Source of the DNA: Taeniopygia guttata
Lineage: Eukaryota > Chordata > Aves > Passeriformes > Estrildidae
Assembly (NCBI RefSeq): GCF_048771995.1
Contig: NC_133044.1
Span: forward strand, 1,694,001 to 1,758,000
Length of the DNA stretch: 64,000 nt
Direction: 5' to 3'
The notes below the pieces were generated by a model. It saw only the letters and a list, made by a program, of their open reading frames with translations. It was not told the DNA's origin and did not search any database. Of this stretch, positions 35,683 to 50,600 are shown piece by piece. The position numbers and the translations under genes were made by a program. Each line of letters begins with the position of its first letter. The stretch's first letter is position 1.

Positions 35683-38600
35683 ATGCCAAAGCAGGTAAAA
35701 AGAAAAGCAGGAATTGTGTGTGCTAATTAAATGTTACTGCCAGGAGAGAATTCTTGGCTTATTTCCATGCAGTCAAGATTAGGTAACTACTAAAGAATAT
35801 TCATGAATTGACTGGACCTATTTACTGTGGGTTTGAGCTGTGTTAGAGACACCAGGCAGTGATTTTTGTTGTGCCCTGGGCTCTAGCAGGGCAGGTGTTC
35901 ATGCAGGCAGCAAGCACATCCTGGGGGGTGTTTGCTCAGGAAGATGAATTGGGATTTATTGTCAAACTTTTGGCTGAGCAATCATCTCAGCTGAAGTGAT
36001 GCTGAGCAGGGCAGCAGAACCAGGCCCTTCCTCAGGCCTTGCAGTCTCACAGTGGGTTTGACTTGCCTGGTGGAACACAGGGAGAAAGGGGAATGGGCAG
36101 GAACTCCTCAGGTCTACGTAGTGTTTGCTAATTGTGGTGTCTGTTCTGTGACAGCAGCAAGCTGCTTAATGCTCTTTCAGAGAATAACAGAAATCACTTG
36201 GATGGCAGTGCTTTACTGCATTGCTAAGCTTTTTTTTTTTTTTCCCCTTACTGTGTAAAATTCTGTATCACTGGAAATGAAGTATTTATGCTGTCTGCAA
36301 AAGATAAAAAGGCTCCTAAATGAGTACACTATTGTAGCCTTTTTTTTTTTTTTCTTTTTAGGAACATGCTGAGTGGGGTTTGCAGTGCATTTCCCCTATA
36401 TTAATAGGCTCAGCTCACATAGTGGGAATGCTGCTAACTAAATTTAGCATTTTCTGTACAAACAAGGTGTAACTGTTCATTGGTTGGTACAGGTGAGTAG
36501 GAATAGTTTGGAGAACTTTCTGTCAAAGAGAAGGAGAGGAGTGTACAGAGTGCAGAAATCAGGACTGGCATCTTTTCCATTCTTCATTTTCTCTTCTAGC
36601 CTGTCCTTTCCCCAGTAATGGCAAACAGGTCCTGGAATCTCTCTTCTGGCTGGTTTTCCATTACATACAAATGTGTCCTTCCAAAGAATGTTGTCAAGGA
36701 CATGGGAGCCCAGAGGCTGAAATTTGAATGTTTTAAGTGATTCAAAGGGGACAAAACTTCAGCTAAGGCAGGGCAGTTCTTGCCCCAGCACCATTCCTGT
36801 GCCCTGGCTGTGATGTGTGCACTCTGCAGCTTTCACCCTGAAAATGAGAGTCTCTGCTAGGAAAGCTGCATTTGTTTTGGCCTGCAGGGGCTTCCAGCTG
36901 TACCTGCAGCCAGCCCTTCCTGCTTCCCTGAGCCCAGGGCACTGCTTGGATTGAATGCATGACAGGCAGAGGCTCAGAAATGAGCCAGTTGCACGAGCAT
37001 GGGGTGTGTGTGTGTGCAGAGCTGCAGTGTGAGCCCAAGGCCACGTTCTCTGAGTGCCTTTGCTCACAGCCAGAACCCTTTTCTAGCATCAGAGCAGGAG
37101 GAGGCAGCTGGGAGGAGGAGTAGCTGTGACATCCTGAGGTCTGGCTCCTGCTGAGACTGAAATTTGGTGACATGGAAGCAGCAGAAGAGCTAGAGCAGGG
37201 GAGGAGGTGAAAGTCCAGCTCTTCACCTTTCACTGGTGCTGATCTGACATCCCATCCCCTCCAGGAAAATGGCCAAAGGGAAGATTCTCTCATCCAGAAT
37301 GACCTCAATGAATCATTTGAAGAAGAAGTTAGAGCCTTCCTCGGTGATGAAGAGAAACTGCATCTTTTTGACGACCTCACTAAAGTGAATCCAGTGACAA
37401 CCAGGACAGGTGAGCAGCCAGGGACAGTCTGCTGAGGGATCCCTTACCTTGCTGGCCACTGACACGTGGCCACTGCATTCCTGCTCTCACTGCATTAACA
37501 CCATGGACACTGGAGTTTTGTATATTATATTAATTACATGTATAATTATGTATATTGCATCTACATCTCTCTATTAAACCTGATAGGAACACACCTGAGA
37601 CTCTTGTTACCAACAGGCACAGCAAGGGTCAAACACACTTTGCAAAATATGCTGACAGAAGGTGTTGCTTTTCAGTTCTGAAATGTCTGCAAGCAAGATA
37701 CAGAGTCAACCTGTTCTATACAAACGCTGGCTGCAGCCTGGTGGCTTTAAATCCTTTCCAGCCTTTCTCCTGCCTCTACTCACCTGAGCTCATGAGGGAG
37801 TACCACGTTGCACTTTGTCCTCAGGTAACCCTTGTGTTTGAGATCTCTGTCCTTCTGTAGAGCCCATGTGTCCAACTGCTCTAAATTCATCTGAGCAAAA
37901 TACTCCCACAGGAGAAACCCCATTTCTAGTGAAATATTAGTTCTGTTCAAAGAGCAGTGCTGTTTTCAGGTGAATGTGAGATGACCCTTGTTATCCATTG
38001 CTGTTGAATTGTATGGTTACTGCACTCTTAAATATAAATATTCTCTTTCTCTGCCAGGATTTAAAACCTCACATCTTTGCAGTGGCTGAGCAAACCTACA
38101 GGAATGTCCAAAAGCAGATGGACCCTCTGAACCAGTCCATCATTGTGAGTGGAGAAAGTGGTGCTGGGAAGGTAAGGAAATGTTTTTCCGTGACATTGCT
38201 CTCAAGTTTTGAGCTCTGCCAGTGATTTGTAGTGCAGAGTAGTGCAGTGAATGAGCAAAGATGAATTAAAAACCCCTCTGACACAGCACGTAGCCAATCT
38301 GCCCAGCACGACTCTCTTGAAATGTGTGTGAAGCATTAAGTGATTGCTGCAGTTAAACACACTCTGCTTAATATAGCAGCTCTTCAGGTGACATCTGTCA
38401 TTTCTGGAGGGCTGGGTTTGAATCATTCAGCAGGATTTGCACCGAGTTAATGCCTCAGACTGGTCTGCCAGGGAGCTCTGTGAGTCTCAGCAAACCCTCT
38501 GTAAAGACTTAGAGCAGTGGATTCAGCTCCTGCCCTGGCCCTCCTGTGATGGCCCATCCCTGCTCAGGACCATGCTGAGGAGGGTATTTTAAAGCCCAAG

Positions 38601-41600
38601 AACAAGGTGATTCAAATGCTGAATGTTAATGACTCCAAATCCATCCACATTCATTCCATCCCAAGGCAGTAGCTGAAAATTCTGGCTGAGCTTCCAGATG
38701 GTGACACCTCGATGGAAGTGCCATTCAGCAGAGCACTGAAATGTGTGTCTGTGGCACAGAGTTTCCACTGAAGCAGAGCTCTGAACCTGACACAGTTCCT
38801 CTCTTTAGCCTCCCCTCCACCTGCACACTGCTCTGCTCCACGGACATAACTGATAACATGTTAAAAACAAAGAGCTACTGTCAGATCTCTCTCTTGCAGA
38901 CCTGGACCTCTCGCTGCCTCATGAAGTTCTATGCCTCTGTTGCTGCCTCAGTTATCTCCCCAAAAGGCAATGAAACTGTGGAAAGGATAGAGAAGAGAGT
39001 GCTGGATTCCAACCCTGTCATGGAAGCTTTTGGTAAATGTGGCTTTTTTAGCAACAAAGTAAAGGAATGGCTACTGTGGGAATTTCCTTTGTTCCCACAT
39101 GAGTCTAAGCTATATCTTGGTCCTCTCCTTAAAAACAAACTCTTCAAATACTGGAGCTATTTACAGAGCACCCTAAATACCTGTATGTGCTGCATGGCAG
39201 AGTGGCACCACTCTGACTGTTCTGTGTCTGCCACTGGCAATTTCACAGGGAATGCCTGCACCCTGCGGAATAACAACAGCAGCAGGTTTGGGAAATACAT
39301 CCAGCTCCAGCTGGACAGGTAAGAATTACTGTGTAAAACCTTACCTGCTGTCTTGTTCCTTTAAATCTTTATTATCTTGTTCCTTTAAAGCTTATTTCTG
39401 AAGTCTGTTATAGAATATTTTATGTCTTTAGAGCATATTTTGGTTTGCTGGCAGCTTAAACTGTTATTATTTTCCTTTTTTTTTTTTCCTGCAAGCTCTT
39501 ACCCTGATCTCTAAGAGACAGCAAAGGAAAAATAGAGACGTAGTTAAGAACTTTGAATAAAATATGAACAAAACTGAAGGTGAACTGCAAAACATTCACA
39601 GTCAGTTGGTCTCAGAACAAAACAACCCCCTCTTGGATTCTGTGAAGAGGTTTTGTTGAAATCTTTCCTCTTTTTCCCTCTCCAGATTCCATCATCTGAC
39701 TGGTGCTTCCATCCAGACTTTCCTTCTGGAGAAAACAAGAGTTGCCTATCAGGCCCCCAATGAAAGAAACTTCCATATTTTTTATCAGGTTTGCCTTCAG
39801 TTAATTTTGCTGAGCATTTCTGCCACACAGCAGGGATGGAATCACCAGATTTAGCACAGTTGCAACTTTTAATAATTACCAGTTTCCCTGTCTGCCAGGC
39901 TTCCAAATTAAATCATCCTCCCAGTATGTTATTCTTCACTGTCTGGGAGCTGTGTAAACACCAAAGGCAGAATTCAATTTTTACCTTGTTTTCTGTCTCA
40001 GATCACAAAAGGTGCTACTGCAGAGGAGAGGCTGGAGTGGAACCTTCCAGAAGGGGCTGAGTACCACTGGCTGCCAAACTCTGAAAGAAACTTAGATGGT
40101 AAAGATTAGCTTCACTTACTAATTAATCAATCCATTAATGATGGCTGGAACTTTAAAGGGAGACAGGCAGAAATACATCCTGTTCCATCCCCTGGCCAGC
40201 CAACAGCAGATGTTTTGCAAAGCCACCTGCATTAATGGGATTCTTTTTAAGTTTCACTTGGCACTAGTAAGTCTTAAAGCTTAAAATCAGTCACCTGGCT
40301 TAAAACAGCTGGTTCTGGTCTGGCAAATTTGCATCTTTGTGGCTTTGTTTAGAAACTGTCTTTGTTTTTGCATGTGATTCACCTGACAGAAAAAAACAGT
40401 GGGCTGGGATTTCCCCAAACAGCATCCCTGTTCTTCCCCGCTCTCCTCTGACCATTCCAGCTGGATTGGATGTGCTGAGATGTTCTGCCTGCCCTGTTTG
40501 TGTGCTTGGCTTTTTCAAGAGCACTGTTTGGCTTTTCAGAGGACTGCTTCGAGGTGACCAGAGGGGCAATGTTCCACCTGGGCATCGGCCCTGCCACGCA
40601 GAGCAATATTTTCAAGGTCAGCCACACAGCAGGGACAGCACAAGGCTGCTGAGGATGTTGGGAATGTGTTCCCAGGGTGGAATTGCTGCTGGGATCAATC
40701 CCTGTCACTGTGCAGAGCTGCTGCTCCTCCCTGGAGGGCCCTCAGCTCCACATCGGGTAGATCTGAGCCCGAAGTCTGCACCTCTGAATTTCAGTTTGCC
40801 TTCAGGAGCTGCAGCATTAGGGAAACACTCAGAAGTTTGGGATCTGTTGGCTGCCTTTTGTGCAGGAATGTGCAGGAGCTGGCCTGTTCCAGGCTGAAGG
40901 AAGGCTCAGGGGAGCCTGCCTTGGGGGGAGCTGTCCTGAAAAACCCCCTGATTGCATTCCAGGTGTTATCAGGCCTTCTGCACCTTGGGAACGTTCAGTT
41001 CTCTAATCCAGTGGATGAATCTCAGCCTTGTGAGCTGGAAGACAAAACCAAAGGTGAGGCAACAACCATGCCGTGCTCCAGAGCCTTGTTAGTTCAGTGC
41101 AGATGGCCAAGGGAAGGGATTAGAGAAAGGAAAGAATGGAGAGAATTCATTCCTTTATTTAGTTAGTTAATTTAGATTTACTTATTATATTTATTTCCTT
41201 ATTAACATTTCTTAAAATTTATTACATCTACCAAATTTTCACTTGAGTAATTTTAAGTATTTTTACTTTCCATTATTAATTCCTTTTAACTACTAATAAG
41301 TCTAATTACTTTATTAATAACAATTTTGGAAATTAATATATTTGTTTAAACGGCATTGAATTTATTGCATTTTAAATTATTAAATCGAATTTGTTTAATT
41401 TAAATTAATTTAAGTTCTTCATTTAATTCAGAAATAATTCCTTATTAAAGAAAAGAATTTGAACAATAACTCTCCTGCTGAAGGGAGAAGATCAAGGCTG
41501 TGAACAACCCAAAATTTAGGTGTGTTTTTGTGAACAAAAACCTAATGCTCCCCTGCCCTGAGAGATAATATCCTTCCTGACAGGTCAGGGCAACTGCAGC

Positions 41601-44600
41601 ATTGCCCAGTGATTTCAGGAGGATTATTGGCAGAACTGTGGCTCTTGTTTGTAATCTTACTCTGCCATCACAGGCCTGGCAGAAATCTGACCCAGAGGGA
41701 GAGCAGGGCTTTTCACATGAAAGCTTGGAAGTTTTCGTGATAAAGACCAAAAGGCAGTGACAACAAATCTGTTAAATTGCAGCAGAAATAGAGGTTGTTC
41801 TGATTTTAGGATCTGGATTTCCTTCAGAGCTAAAACTGCTCTGACTAGTGAAGGTTCCTGCTAAAATTCCACATCCTCTGAACTCAAACTACTTAATATT
41901 CAAATAATTTTGACTACAGCTCAGCTGAGAAAGATCTTAAATGCTTTGTCAGCAAATACTCATTTTTCTACACTTCCTTTCTATCCCCGAATCCCTGCTT
42001 TTTTTTCTGGTCCATGCCTGTTTGATTTGTCTGTCTGGATTTTGAGGTCCCTGCTCAAAAAAGGTGAAAAAGTAACAAAGACACGCCTAGAGAGAAAAAC
42101 AGCTCTGGTGTGGCCAACTCCAGCTTTTTCTGGTATTCCTTCATTTTAAAGAGAGGACCCAGAATTCTAGGGGCACTCTGCATCTGAATTAAGAGTCTGG
42201 TTTTGGAAAACTTCCTGCCAAGTTTGGGTAGAAATATCCAAAATCCACATTTAATTTGGGGAGCTGATGGAAGTGGCATTTTTCCTACACTGTCTCTAGA
42301 CCTTCCTTACCTCCAGAGGTATGAACACACCAGGTAACCTTGCACTGTTTGTTCTCCTGAACAAGAGTTTGTGAAGACCACGGGGGATCTGCTCCAGATT
42401 CCCACTGAGGAACTCCTGGAATCTTTAAGGATCCGAACAATCACTGCTGGAAAACAGCAGCACGTGTTCAAGAAGCCGTGCTCCAGAGCTGAGTGTGAGA
42501 CCAGGAGGGACTGCCTGGCCAAAGTCATCTATGCCAGGTAAGGCTGGGCTAATCCAGGTGACTTTTGGGAGGGAATGGGGAGGCCAGAGGGATTTACTTG
42601 CTGCTGTTCCATGGCAGCACATCAGAAATCCCTCTTCCTTCCAAGTGACACTGATGGAAGCAGCAGTAAAAGAAACAATTCTGATTATTGCAAGCTAGCA
42701 GCTTCCAGCTAACCCCATTGTTGCTGTCTGCAGGTTGTTTGAGTGGCTGGTTTTGGTCATCAATGAAAACATCTACACAGATCCCTCAGTGTGGACCAGC
42801 TTCATCGGTATGGATATCCCACCCTGGTTTAACTCAGGGGCCAGCAGCCCTCCAAGCTGCTCCTAAACTAAATCTCCCTGTCCTCCCACATTCTTCCAGG
42901 TTTGCTGGATGTTTATGGGTTTGAAGCCTTCCCTGAAAACAACTTGGAGCAGCTCTGCATTAATTATGCCAATGAGAAACTGCAGCAGCACTTTGTAGCT
43001 CACTACCTGAAGGCACAGCAGGTAATACCCCAAACTGAGGATCAAATCTTCAATATCTAATTTAAACCAGCACCTTCTTGTCACTTTAATTGCATTGCTG
43101 TGCCCATGGTCAGGTGGAAGCTTCAGTCAGCAATGCCACAGAAAGCAGTGGGAGGGAGCAGTGGCTTTGTAAAGAGGGGAGTGTGGGGCAGTTGGAATGA
43201 CACAGCTTTGTCCCTTGGGGACTGGAAATCTGTTCCCAGCCCTGCTGGATCTCTGCCTGATCTCTGTCTGTTTGCTTTTCCTCAAAGAGACTAAATTCCT
43301 GCGGTAAGTGCAGCCTGAATTGAGATTCTCTTGGAAGTTTCTGCTTCCAGCCATGAAGCATAAAGTCCCTAAAGAGTGGAGCTTCTAGACTGAGCTTGGT
43401 GTGAAGGCAGAGCCCACCAGAACCCCATCACCCACACCTGAGCACGTGGGACCTGTGGAGGCCTCCAGCCACAGGGGCACAGCTCCCTGAACCCAGCCAT
43501 GCTGGTGCCTTTAAAAAAGCCCCAGCATGCTCCAGCTTTTATCCTTGAGTAAGGAGGGACACAAATACTGTTGTTTCACAGCAGAGAAGGTTTTTTTTGC
43601 ACTGTGCAGTCCCTCACTGGTCACACACTGCTAATTCCAGCTCTCATCTGAATGCCCTGCAAGGTGCAGAGTCCCTGCCAGGGCTGCTGCTCTGCCCCTC
43701 CCCACTGCAGATCCATTACCAAAATGCTCTTTGCCATTAACTGGAATCAGGGAAATTCTTTTCTTTATGGCAGCAGTGTGCTGGCACCTCCTGCCTCACA
43801 GCAGGGTTTTGTCAATTTATTCAGGAGTCAAGTATTTCTTTGACTGCTATTTGTGCTTTGCTATTGCCAGGCTGCTTTCCCTGCCTGCTCTGGTCAGCAT
43901 GCCAGGGGTTAATGGTCAGGGAAGATGGAAAATAAGTTCAAGCACACAATTGCTTTGCTTGAAATGGCTCCATGACCTCTGTTTATAGCACCCCTCCCAC
44001 TCACTGCCTGCCCTCTTACCTCTGGATCTGGCTGTCCCCCAAACCACTTAAATGCCATTAGTGGCTGTGCTGAGCAAGCTTTTGGCAGGAGGCTTTTCAA
44101 ATAACTGCCCAGAGCTTGTGCTTGTTAAACACTGCTGACAGTTTGTCCTGTAATTCAGCATAAATATTGTACCAATTATTCCAGCCAGTATCTCCCTGCA
44201 CTTCCTTGCAGATCAGGCTTTGCTTTAAATGGAGCTCAGTCAGTAAGGCCTGGCACACAAAGGTTGGGCTGGGGCAGTGTCCCAGTCCAAGGAAGGAGTT
44301 CTGCTTGTTCCTTGTCCTTCAGGGAAAATCTCAGCACAGCCAGGAGAGGCTTTGTGTGACTGTGGCCTTTGTTTGCTCTCTAAAGCAGCCTTGCAGCACA
44401 CTCTGATAAATCCATGGGGTTCTCAAATCCTCTGATAAATTGTTCCAGCAGGTTCTGATCCACACCCAAAAGCTACCTGGGCTAGAATATCTTCACATGG
44501 GTTGTTTTTTTCCTCAAGCTTGGTGTTGATCTGGAGCTGAGCTGGGATTAACTCCTCAAACAGGACCTGGATCAGCTGCCCAAGGCACAGAGTCCTGAGC

Positions 44601-47600
44601 TCTGGTGCCCTCTGCTGCAGAATAACCCCTTCCCTCTTCCTTCAGGAAGAATATGCAGCTGAAGGCCTGCAGTGGTCATTCATAAACTACCAGGATAACC
44701 AGAACTGCCTTGATCTGATAGAGGGAAATCCTCTCAGCATTTTTTCCTTGCTGAATGAGGTAAGTGTGATCATTTCTTGGGCCCAGTTTCCTGCCTTTGT
44801 CCCACACCACCACAGAAAACACAAACAGTAAACTCATAGAAAATCTGGCAGCTATAAAATTTCTGCAGGGCTTCAGCTTCACAAAATCATGCCACTGCTT
44901 CCTCCTGCTCTGAGTTGTTTTTTTCCCTATGATCCTGGATGTTCTGATTCAAACATGAACCCTCAATTACTTCTTTCCCCCCCTTCCTTCCCAATATTTC
45001 AGGCCTTGCATACTCAAAGCAGCTCTAAAGGTAAAATTGCTACGATTTGAATTTTAAACGTTGTAGCTTTTAGAGTCATTTCTTTGGGACAAAGAAGAGA
45101 TGCTGCAGTTGTGTGTCCTTTGCAGGAGTGTCGTCTGAACAGAGCCTCCAACACTGACCTGTTCCAGACCAGGATTGAGAAAGCCTTGTCCAGTAATCAG
45201 TGTTTAAGTCGAGATAAGTTTAGTAAGAAGCCCAACTTTATCATTTCACATTATGCTGGCAAAGTCTGTTATCAGCTGGCAGCAATGGTGGAGAAAAATA
45301 AGGTAGGTGTTTGCAGAAAGAGCTGTTTAAAAAACCTTAAAAGCATCTTACAGACCTGAAGTGATTTAAGTCAAGCAGATATATTCAGTGTTGGGTACTG
45401 GACATGACTTGCTGCAAATAAATCCTTCAGGCCATGTAAACCTGGGTGATGTCCTCGGTGTGATAATCTGAACCACCACTGGCATGAGCAGATGCTTTCT
45501 TACACCTTGAACCATCACCATATCAGGGCTTCTTCCATTTCTGGGGAATGCAGAATTGTTAATGGCATCAGGGCATTTTCATGACTACAAATACAGCACT
45601 TAATTCCCAAAAAATTCAGATAAATTTATGAGCAAGAAGAGCATGGGCTTAACTGCTGAAAGTGCTCAAAGTACTCAAATTTTGGCCATCAGGAAATAAC
45701 TGAAATGTGAAATAGTCTGCAGAGAGCAGGGTCCCTTCTCAGCTCTGACATCCCCAGCAATTACAATTATGGCAAGTGCTATTATTTATTTAGCAATAAA
45801 ACACCATCTCTTGATTCAAATGAAAGTTTCTAATGTCTGCTGCAGTCTGTCCTTCAGGGATTAAACCACTCCTGAGAGTTGGAGCTCACTTAGGCTGTGT
45901 AACAACAGCGGTGATGGGAGCAGTTGTACATTTGACTGGATTTGCTGAATCTTCAGCCAAACATTGTTTTCTGTCCCTAAATCTGACTATGAATGAATGC
46001 ACATCATCAGATTTGAAACTGCAGCTGTGATCACATCAAATTTCCATCAGAAATACTGTTCTACCTCTGTATGTGGAATTCTTAGTTATTTCCAGAGGTG
46101 CAGGTGCCTGCCAGGTCCAGATACTGACAGGTCATGTCTGTTTGCAGGATGCTGTTCCACCAGAGCTGCTCCACGTTCTGCAGAACTCAAAGGACCCTTT
46201 GCTTCAAAAATTATTTCCTGTGACAGAAAAGAACCAAAATAGCACCAAAACCCAGAACAGAGCAGCTGTTGTTACAGTGGTGTCCAAGTTCAAGGTACAT
46301 CCCATTCAGGTTTCTGCTGTAATTTTGGAAACTTCCCAGATTTGCCATCAACAATTTGATGAAATGCATCCACAGAGTGGATTTTTTGCTCAAGAGAAGT
46401 GCTCTAACACTGAGTCTGTAGAGCCATCCTTGCCAAGAGCAGCTTCCTGGGGTGGATAGGAGATCCCTGAGGAGGAGGAGGAGCCCTGCTGAGCCCTGTG
46501 TTTGTTTCTGCAGAGCTCCCTGGAGCATCTGATGGAGATTTTGAGCAGAACCACACCCCACTACATCCGCTGCATCAAGCCCAACACTGACTGCAAGGCC
46601 ATGACTTTCAGGAGAGAAGAGGTAACTCTTCCAAAGCCTTTCCCCAGGGCTTTGGATTGGCTTTCTCAGGATCTTGAGTCACTTGCAAAGCTCTTTCCAC
46701 AGCACATTTTGGAGCAGCTCTTTCTCCTGTGAGATAAGCACCCTTTCAGAGTCACTGAGGTGCTTGTCCAAAGCAGCTCCTAAGCACAGCAGCTCCTCCA
46801 GCTGCACCTTGCTCATGGCTGGGGGGATTTGGGGTGCTGCCCTCCCAGCCCTTCAGACAGGTGGAGGTGATCTGAGCAGCCCTGGGCACACAAACACCTC
46901 CAAAACAGAACTCTGCAGTCCAGGAAGCTGAGAAGTTTTGGGAGCAGAGCAGCAGATGCTAAAGCTGAAACTAGAGAACCTCATCTGATGGGCAACCAGG
47001 CTTTAAACACCCATGGAATCTACTGAGAGTGCAAATGCCAGCACTGAGCCTGGAAATGCCAACACTGGCTTTTCACACCCTGCTGGCTTTGGATGCCCAG
47101 GACAGGGCACACAAGGAGCAGCTTCCACGAAAAATCAGCTAAATAAATAAATTTAAGCAATAAATGGCCTAAACCAATCTCAATTTGTGCCTCAGGTTCT
47201 CAGCCAGCTCCAGGCCTGTGGAATAGTGGAAGCCATCACCATCAGTGCAGCAGGTTTCCCAGTCAGGTAAGTCCAGCTTCTCCAGCATAATCCATTTCTA
47301 GTGCAATTAGTGGTATTTAGTTATTCAGAAGAGCTTATAAGCAGCTTATATTTTGCACCATCAGCATATCCAAGCACAGTTCCTGCCCTGGCTTTGCTAC
47401 TGTTACTGGGAAATCTGAATTTCTTCACAAGTTCTGTACTTTCTGGCCTGTTTGACCATTTAGGCATCAGTCTGTTTGCATCCCCTGCACTGGAGCCACA
47501 AAGCCATTCTGGAATTTTTCCCCTTCAGGGGATGAGTTATTTACCACACAGCAAAAAGGATCAGTTATTTACAGTAATGGTTCTTGCCTGGAATTCACTG

Positions 47601-50600
47601 CACATTTGTCTCCCAGGATCCCTTTCCAAAGTTTCACTGAACGCTATGAACTACTGAGAAAATCCTGGGGCTCCAGTAAAAAAAGAGTGTGGGGCAAAAG
47701 CAGCTCTCATCCTGCTGAGAAAAAAGGTAAGTTTCTTCAGGTAATCCCCCTGCCATCAAGCAAAATTGTCACTGCACCCATTTGGTATCACACAGATCAG
47801 GTAATTACTGTATTCACCACTATTCTTAAAATACTTCTTTAACCTATCACCAACCTGTGTTTCTAATTTGCTTAACACTTGAAATCTTGCCCCTCACTGC
47901 TGGTTTTCTGTGTTCCTCCTGGGTGGAACAATCACAGTTACAGTGGTGTCTGGGGTTCCCCTCACCCAATATAATTTGATTTAGAATTGATTCTTTACTA
48001 GACTTGAAAACCACTTACCTTTTGCTTTATCTTCATTCTCCTTCCTTTCTTTCCCCCTCCCCTTGTTTCCTTGCTGAATCGCTGACCTTCCAGCTTACCT
48101 GGACTCTGCTGCTTCTTCCACCTTTTGCAAACTTCTCTTTTTCTAAGCAAGAGTGAGGATGGACTTTAACAAACACAATCCAGCCCACAGGTAATGCCTT
48201 TGCTAGGAACTCCTGAAAGGAGGAGCTCATCAGGTGGTTACATTTAATACTGAAGGTCGCTGCAGCCCCTTTCTTGCCCCAGATGAATCCCCTCTTCACC
48301 CAGTGGGTCAGTTCAATAAACAACAGCTGTGGGAAGCAGGACCAGCCTGTTCAGATAAATAAAATTGGTGGAAATCTGTTCACCCTGTGGAAATGGGGTG
48401 AAGTAAGGAAGTGCAGGCTGGAAAATTACTTACACACTGGCTCTTTCCCCCTCAATTGCAAACCCATTAACTGCAAAGCCTCTTTGTGATGGCTTTTTAG
48501 TCCTTTTTATCTTGAGGGGGTAATAAGCTGCAAACAAAGCAAAACAATTGCCCAAACAGAGGATAAGCTTTGGTTCCCTTATCAGCCCAGCCCCATGAAC
48601 ACCATCAGAGCCACCAGATGTCTTCCTGTAAGCAAGAATTGCTTCTATTTGTTTTCAGGACCTTAAAATGCTCTCATCTCCTTAGAAATATTTATAGCAG
48701 AAAAGCAAACAGTATCCAGGATGGAATGATGCATCCAGCCCTGTGCATGCAGGAACTCTTTTCCCAGGTCTGAATTAAGTCTGTCTCTATTTCCAAAGAG
48801 ATTCATCTGGCTGACCTGTTTGTAAGAAACTGTGCACTGTGTCCCAGAAATGGCTTTAATAACCTGTAATTGCTGCCATAAGTTCCTGCTCAGTACAGGA
48901 CCCCATAGCTGTTCCCAGTGCCCTGTGACAGCTGTATAATTGTGTAGAATTTGCTTCCCCTTCCTGTACTTTTCAGCACATTAAGGCTACAATTCCCTGC
49001 CTTTTGTTCTTTGCTCCCACAGCTTTGAGTTTTGAGTATTTAATGTGATTTTCTTATCTGCTCAGTCTATTCTTAATGGCATTGCTGCTGCTTTCTGGTA
49101 CATCCATGTGGGATGGGAGAACACCTGAGCCCTCCCTGTTTCAGGCTAGATCCACCCCAAGTGACAATTTTACCTGTGGAGAGCAGAGGTGATAAGAGAT
49201 GAGAAGGCAGCACCCAGCCACAGCCCAGTTCAAACAGCCACACTGCTTTTCTGCTTGCTGGCACCTGGTGGAATCTGAGATCCGGTGCTCTCAGCCATCT
49301 CCTCCTCCCCTCTTGCTGTTTCCCCTCTAAATGGCCAAGAAATCTCAGTGCAAAGACAGTGCCCTGGCCCCCGTTTGCAGATTTTGTGGTGCCTTCTCCT
49401 CAGTGTTTCACTTCCAGGTGAGACTGCAGCGATGGGTGATGGCAAAGCACCACGTGCTGCTGTGCTGGAGATCCTTCAGGATGCTGCCAGGGGACAAACC
49501 CCTGCTCGGGGAGCAGGGAATGGAGCAGGAGTCCCCTCAGTCTACTGTGGCAAAACCAAAGTGTTCCTGGCCACTTCCCTGGTAAGTGCTGTTCCTTGGC
49601 TGGTGCCTCTGCAGTGCTCCTGCCTCAGGGACATTCTGGCACAGACAGAGGCAAAACTCCTGCCAAGCCAGAGTGACCAGAACTGGGCATTTTCCATCCA
49701 ATTATTAAACTCAATCGAGCACCCCTCAGAATCCAGCTCTGCAAAGCACTTTGTGTAATGGCCTCTGTGTTGGACAAGGAGCTGCACTTGTGTCAGAATT
49801 CCAGGAAAGATGGCAGCTTTCCTGAGCTCCACATGACAGATTTGGCTTTGGGAAAGAGAGGAAGGAGTCACAGGCACTTCTGCCAAGCTTGCAGGATGCA
49901 GCCCCTTCTGTGGAGCTGGGTATGAACCTGCTGCTGCTGGGACTTTGGGAGGCTGCCCTTTCTTCCCCAAGAATTTCCATTTTTATTTCCACGTTAGCTG
50001 AAAGGCACTAATGAAGTGCTGTCACTTCTCAAACCTAATCCAGCAGTCAGAGGACACTGGAATGAGGCTGAGGTGCCCTGGCAAACACCAAGAAGCTGTA
50101 AAAGAGGGAAGAGTTGTGAGCACAAGTCCATCCCTAACTCTGGGCTCCTGTTCCCCACTGCAGCTGGAGCTCCTGGAAGCCAGGAGAGCAGAGGTGTTAA
50201 ATGAGAAGGCATTTTGCATCCAGTGCTGCTGGAGAAGATTTAAAGAGAAGAAAACAGCAAAGGAGAAACGCTCTGCAACTCTCATCCAAGCAGGTGACTT
50301 GTGGGGTGGGGATGAAATAACAGAGCAAGGGACATTTCCAGTCACTCTGGGGGACTCCAGTGGCACGGGTGGCTGAGTGCCATCTCCCCCAGCATGTGCA
50401 AGAGCTGCTGAGATTCCTCTGCACTCAGGTTTCTCTCGTTCAACCCTCAGCTGTTCGCTCCTGGCTGGCCAAGAGTCGCTTCCAGAGGCTGCGCAGGGCT
50501 GCCCGTGCCATCCAGCGGGGCTGGAGGAGGTGGAAGGTGAGTGTGGGGGACAGGACAGCGCTGAAAAGGAGCCTGAGGCTTCTCAGGGTAATAACTGAGA

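Noticed and set aside
36759-37380. A 205-codon minus-strand frame across MYO19 exon 3
   Set aside because: It is antisense to a confirmed MYO19 exon and has low-complexity Ser-rich content.
46622-46935. A conserved-looking Ser/Leu-rich stretch after MYO19 exon 18
   Set aside because: It lies after a good GTAACT donor and is bypassed by a phase-correct junction to 47196. I found no second acceptor and donor pair.
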